Shown here: piece after piece, positions 6,321-8,547 of the stretch
Position numbering within the stretch: the stretch's first letter is position 1
Layout of the letters: the number at the start of each line of letters is the position of its first letter
From: a bacterium
Lineage (GTDB): Bacteria > Desulfobacterota > Deferrisomatia > Deferrisomatales > BM512
Assembly (NCBI GenBank): GCA_009724975.1
Contig: SRXB01000073.1
Span: 1 to 8,547 of the forward strand
Direction: 5' to 3'
DNA length: 8,547 bases
Notes under the pieces: generated by a model
Told to the model about the DNA's origin: nothing
Databases searched by the model: none
What the model saw: the letters and a program-made list of their open reading frames with translations, nothing else
Made by a program: the position numbers and the translations under genes

Positions 6321-6647
6321 TTGAAGCGGTTTCAGTGGTTCATGCTTGCGGTTTCCGCATTGTCTATTGTCAACTTCATCCTTCTTCTCAATGGCCTTTT
6401 TAACACGGCCTACTCGCGTAAACTTGCCGAAGGTAATCGCGAACTGGTAAGAGAGTTTGGCATTACCGACCTATCACTATGGACTGAAGCCCGCTACACT
6501 CGCCATCCCTCCCAGACAGACTTTTTCAGCCCTTTCCAGGACCTTCCCGGCGGCATGGAGCACTTCCCGGCAGGTTCCATAATAGCCGTGCCAGTCCACC
6601 TCTCCGGCCCCGAAAGAGGCTTTTCGGAAGGCGGGAGAGGGCAATGA
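6321..6647 (+). CDS. Small membrane-anchored protein of unknown function
   Basis: This gene encodes 108 residues from a TTG start. TTG is preferred because GGAG lies 9 bases upstream and because it places Lys2-Arg3 before the membrane segment (about 5-27, WFMLAVSALSIVNFILLLNG), as a signal anchor needs. A start at ATG 6342 would remove those charges. The remainder should face the periplasm. It holds a distinctive block at residues 56-84 with EARYTRHPSQ, DFFSPFQDLP and GGMEHFPAGS. His62, Met79 and His81 there could bind metal, but this is a guess. The tail (about 93-108) is Gly/Arg/Glu-rich and loose. The gene starts 6 bases after the NosL stop and overlaps the permease start by 4 bases (ATGA). 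I do not recognise the family. Its place suggests an accessory subunit of the ABC pair or a link between it and NosL. Confidence 0.72.
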   Translation: MKRFQWFMLAVSALSIVNFILLLNGLFNTAYSRKLAEGNRELVREFGITDLSLWTEARYTRHPSQTDFFSPFQDLPGGMEHFPAGSIIAVPVHLSGPERGFSEGGRGQ

Positions 6648-7807
6648 GGCTCATAACACAGATAAAGCTTCTTGATTTCGCATTGGGGTCGCTTATGCGG
6701 CGAAAAGGCAGGAATGGGGCGGTCCTCATCGTCTTCACCTTCGTGGTCTCCCTCCTTTTCTCTATACTTTTCATAACCGACTCACTTAAAAGGGAATCGG
6801 CCGACCTTCTCGACTCATCCCCGGATATCGTAGTGCAAAGAGTCCTAGCTGGAAGGCACGACCTAATTCCCACGGAATACGCGGAAAAAATTACAGAAGA
6901 GCCGGGGGTTCTTTCCGCAATGCCCAGAATATGGGGCTATTATTACGACTCCTTCACGAAATCCAACTACACCATCATGGGAACCGGACAAGCCTCCAAA
7001 ACACTTTTTATGCTGGAAGGCCGTCTGCCGGAATCCGACGAGGAATGCGCCCTGGGCGAGGCCGTGGCCGCGTCCCGAGGCGTTGCCCTTGGAGATGATC
7101 TTGCCCTAATAGATGCCAACGCGATGGGGCGAAATCTTTCAGTCACTGGGATTTTCAAAGGACAGTCGAGTATTTTGACCAACGACCTTGTAATTCTCTC
7201 TGACGATTCGGCAGCCGATTTCTTTTCGATGCCGGTTGGAAAAGCAACGGACATAGCTGTAAAGGTGGCTAATCCAGCGGAGGCTGACGCACTTGCCAGG
7301 AAAATACACCGATTCTTCCCCGACACTCGCCCGATAACGAAAAAAGAAGTGCTAAGGACCTACGACGCTGTGCTCAACTGGAGAAGCGGCATGCTTTTGG
7401 CCGCCCTCTTCGGCGCAGTAATGGCTTTTTGCGTACTTGCTTGGGACAAAGCCACGGGTCTTAGCGCCGAAGAAAAAAGGGAGATCGGCATTTTAAAAGC
7501 AATTGGGTGGGACACCGGCGACATTTTACAACTTAGGTGCCTTGAAGGTTTTGCAATCTCTGCGCTGGCTCTTCTCGGCGGCTTCTTCCTCTCCTACCTC
7601 CACGTCTTTTACTTCGGTGCGGCCCTGCTAGACCCAATCATCAGGGGCTGGTCGGTCCTCTTCCCTGCACTGAAGCCCTTACCCGCCGTGGATTTGACAG
7701 CGGTGGCGAGGATATTCTTTCTGGTAGCCGTCCCTTACATTGCGGCAACGGTTATACCTTCGTGGAAAGCGGCCAGGTCCGATCCGGACGAAGTGATAAG
7801 GAGCTGA
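6644..7807 (+). CDS. FtsX/MacB-type ABC transporter permease
   Basis: This gene encodes 387 residues, and its ATG overlaps the previous stop codon (ATGA). A short basic N-terminus is followed by a membrane segment at about 25-45, a periplasmic domain of about 200 residues (46-248), then three more segments at about 249-268, 303-325 and 353-372. This four-segment plan with a large loop after the first is that of the FtsX/MacB/LolC/LolE (type VII) permeases. EEKREIGILKAIGWDTGDILQLRCLEG (276-302) is the coupling region that contacts the ATPase. The C-terminus PSWKAARSDPDEVIRS matches the usual FtsX ending (P..KAA..DP.E.IR). Such proteins use ATP to drive motions in the periplasm and often do not move a solute through the membrane. 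The partner ATPase follows 2 bases later. It is not a NosY-type permease. The substrate is unknown; metal or copper-protein handling is inferred from NosL. Confidence 0.88.
   Translation: MRLITQIKLLDFALGSLMRRKGRNGAVLIVFTFVVSLLFSILFITDSLKRESADLLDSSPDIVVQRVLAGRHDLIPTEYAEKITEEPGVLSAMPRIWGYYYDSFTKSNYTIMGTGQASKTLFMLEGRLPESDEECALGEAVAASRGVALGDDLALIDANAMGRNLSVTGIFKGQSSILTNDLVILSDDSAADFFSMPVGKATDIAVKVANPAEADALARKIHRFFPDTRPITKKEVLRTYDAVLNWRSGMLLAALFGAVMAFCVLAWDKATGLSAEEKREIGILKAIGWDTGDILQLRCLEGFAISALALLGGFFLSYLHVFYFGAALLDPIIRGWSVLFPALKPLPAVDLTAVARIFFLVAVPYIAATVIPSWKAARSDPDEVIRS
7798..7803 (+). promoter_or_regulatory. Ribosome binding site fixing the TTG start of the ATPase
   Basis: AAGGAG sits at the end of the permease gene, 6 bases before TTG at 7810. 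This near-perfect site rules out the upstream in-frame GTG at 7762 and the later GTG at 7819 as likely starts. Confidence 0.82.
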
Positions 7808-7809
7808 CC

Positions 7810-8499
7810 TTGCAGAGGGTGACGCTTGAAAAAGTATGCAAGACGTTCAATAGAGGCAAACCCAATGAAACAAGGGTACTGACCGACATCAACCTCAGCA
7901 TCGACCCAGGCTCCTTCACTATCCTGAAGGGGCCAAGTGGATCGGGAAAAACGACCCTACTCTGCATTATCGGGTGTCTGACCCGACCCACCAGCGGAAA
8001 AGTGTTCATTGGAAATGAAAATTTTTCGAAACTTCCCGAGAAATTCCTAGCAGGACACCGGCGCAACACATTCGGCTTCATCTTTCAGCAAAACAACCTC
8101 ATAAGCCAGCTAAGCGTAATCGAGAATGTTATGGCCCCCCTCTACCCTACAACTTTGGGCTTTTCAAAAATGCGTGAAATGGCCTATTTGTCGCTTGAAA
8201 AGGTGGGGCTGCAAAAACGGGCGGATGAGAGGCCCAACACCCTTTCCGGAGGCGAGCAGCAAAGAGTCTCCATAGCAAGGGCGCTTGTGAACGACCCCGG
8301 GATAATACTTGCGGACGAACCCACGGCCCACCTCGATTACTCTCTTACCCAAAGCCTCCTTCAGCAAATCGACGGCATTAGGAGGGAGGGCCGCACGGTG
8401 ATGGTGGCTACCCACGACCACCATATTTATTCAAGCGGGCTTGCCGACAAAGTTATAGAGATTGAGGCCGGTGAAGTGAAATTGGACGGCAGTCGATGA
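7810..8499 (+). CDS. LolD/MacB-type ABC transporter ATPase
   Basis: This gene encodes 229 residues from a TTG start backed by AAGGAG 6 bases upstream; the length is normal for LolD/FtsE-type ATPases. Motifs are complete: Walker A GPSGSGKTT (41-49, Lys47), Q-loop FQQNNLIS (92-99), signature LSGGEQQR (145-152), Walker B IILADEPT with catalytic Glu170, D-loop AHLD, and switch His202 in ATHDHH. RRNTFGFIFQQNNLI and SVIENVMAPL are typical of the MacB/LolD branch. It should sit at the inner face of the cytoplasmic membrane and power the FtsX-like permease encoded 2 bases upstream. The D-loop His (AHLD where SNLD or ANLD is usual) is a small departure. An overlapping ATG at its stop codon suggests that another gene follows. 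Confidence 0.93.
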   Translation: MQRVTLEKVCKTFNRGKPNETRVLTDINLSIDPGSFTILKGPSGSGKTTLLCIIGCLTRPTSGKVFIGNENFSKLPEKFLAGHRRNTFGFIFQQNNLISQLSVIENVMAPLYPTTLGFSKMREMAYLSLEKVGLQKRADERPNTLSGGEQQRVSIARALVNDPGIILADEPTAHLDYSLTQSLLQQIDGIRREGRTVMVATHDHHIYSSGLADKVIEIEAGEVKLDGSR

Positions 8500-8547
8500 T
8501 ATGGCATCCGGGATCGCTCTCTTTGCTCATAAGCTCGGGATCGATCC
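8496..8547 (+). CDS. Possible next operon gene, 5' end only
   Basis: ATG at 8496 overlaps the ATPase stop as ATGA, the same arrangement seen between the two genes before the ATPase. The frame stays open to the window end, giving MIWHPGSLSLLISSGSI, with a hydrophobic run that could begin a membrane segment. A second ATG at 8501, in another frame, is also open to the end (MASGIALFAHKLGID). No strong ribosome site favours either, and there are too few residues to assign a family. Confidence 0.4.
   Translation, partial: MIWHPGSLSLLISSGSI

Noticed and set aside
6526..6873. Open 115-codon minus-strand frame across the junction of the small anchored protein and the permease
   Set aside because: It overlaps two coupled + strand genes, has no ribosome site and shows no recognisable features.
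7762..7809. Upstream GTG start for the ATPase (adds 16 residues)
   Set aside because: The extra residues are the permease C-terminus read in another frame. AAGGAG directly before TTG 7810 gives a better start and the normal family length.
6644..8499. NosY/NosF identity for the ABC pair
   Set aside because: The permease has the four-segment FtsX plan with a large periplasmic loop and FtsX-type ending, and the ATPase is of the LolD/MacB branch. NosY is an ABC-2 type permease with six segments and no such loop.

Overview
The window reads as chromosomal DNA of a Gram-negative bacterium. It encodes an outer-membrane β-barrel, a probable periplasmic lipoprotein and several exported proteins, and its tRNA genes carry their own CCA. 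The mix of an NMT1-type binding protein, a hybrid kinase, a NosL-like protein and a cysteine-rich exported protein resembles Desulfuromonadota/'deltaproteobacterial' genomes such as Geobacter relatives. That placement is a judgement from gene style, not a search result.

Left part (1-1448). The 3' end of a TIGR01777-type epimerase is followed by three tRNA genes on the + strand: Ser(GCT), Ser(GGA) and Arg(ACG). They have plausible σ70 promoters and end at a strong intrinsic terminator. A small outer-membrane β-barrel gene converges on this terminator from the minus strand.

Middle part (1449-5330). After a 261-base divergent intergenic region comes a two-gene unit: a probable periplasmic substrate-binding lipoprotein and, 6 bases later, a membrane-bound hybrid histidine kinase (helical periplasmic domain, HAMP-like linker, PAS, HisKA/HATPase, receiver). 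No permease or ATPase accompanies the binding protein. The pair therefore looks more like a binding-protein-dependent sensor, in the manner of TorT/TorS or LuxP/LuxQ, than an importer.

Right part (5331-8547). After a 93-base intergenic region with a candidate extended -10 promoter and a short hairpin comes a tightly packed operon of five complete genes and probably a sixth cut by the window end. In order they are: an exported protein with three copies of a strictly spaced six-cysteine motif; a NosL-family protein with CxxCGM; an unrecognised small membrane-anchored protein with a TTG start; an FtsX/MacB-type ABC permease; a LolD/MacB-type ABC ATPase with a TTG start; and an ATG that overlaps the ATPase stop codon. 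There is no nosZ, nosD, nosF or nosY in view. The likely theme is handling of copper, or another soft metal, outside the cytoplasm, with the ABC pair driving a step in the envelope. This operon is the best candidate for an undescribed system; the metal and the role are inferred.
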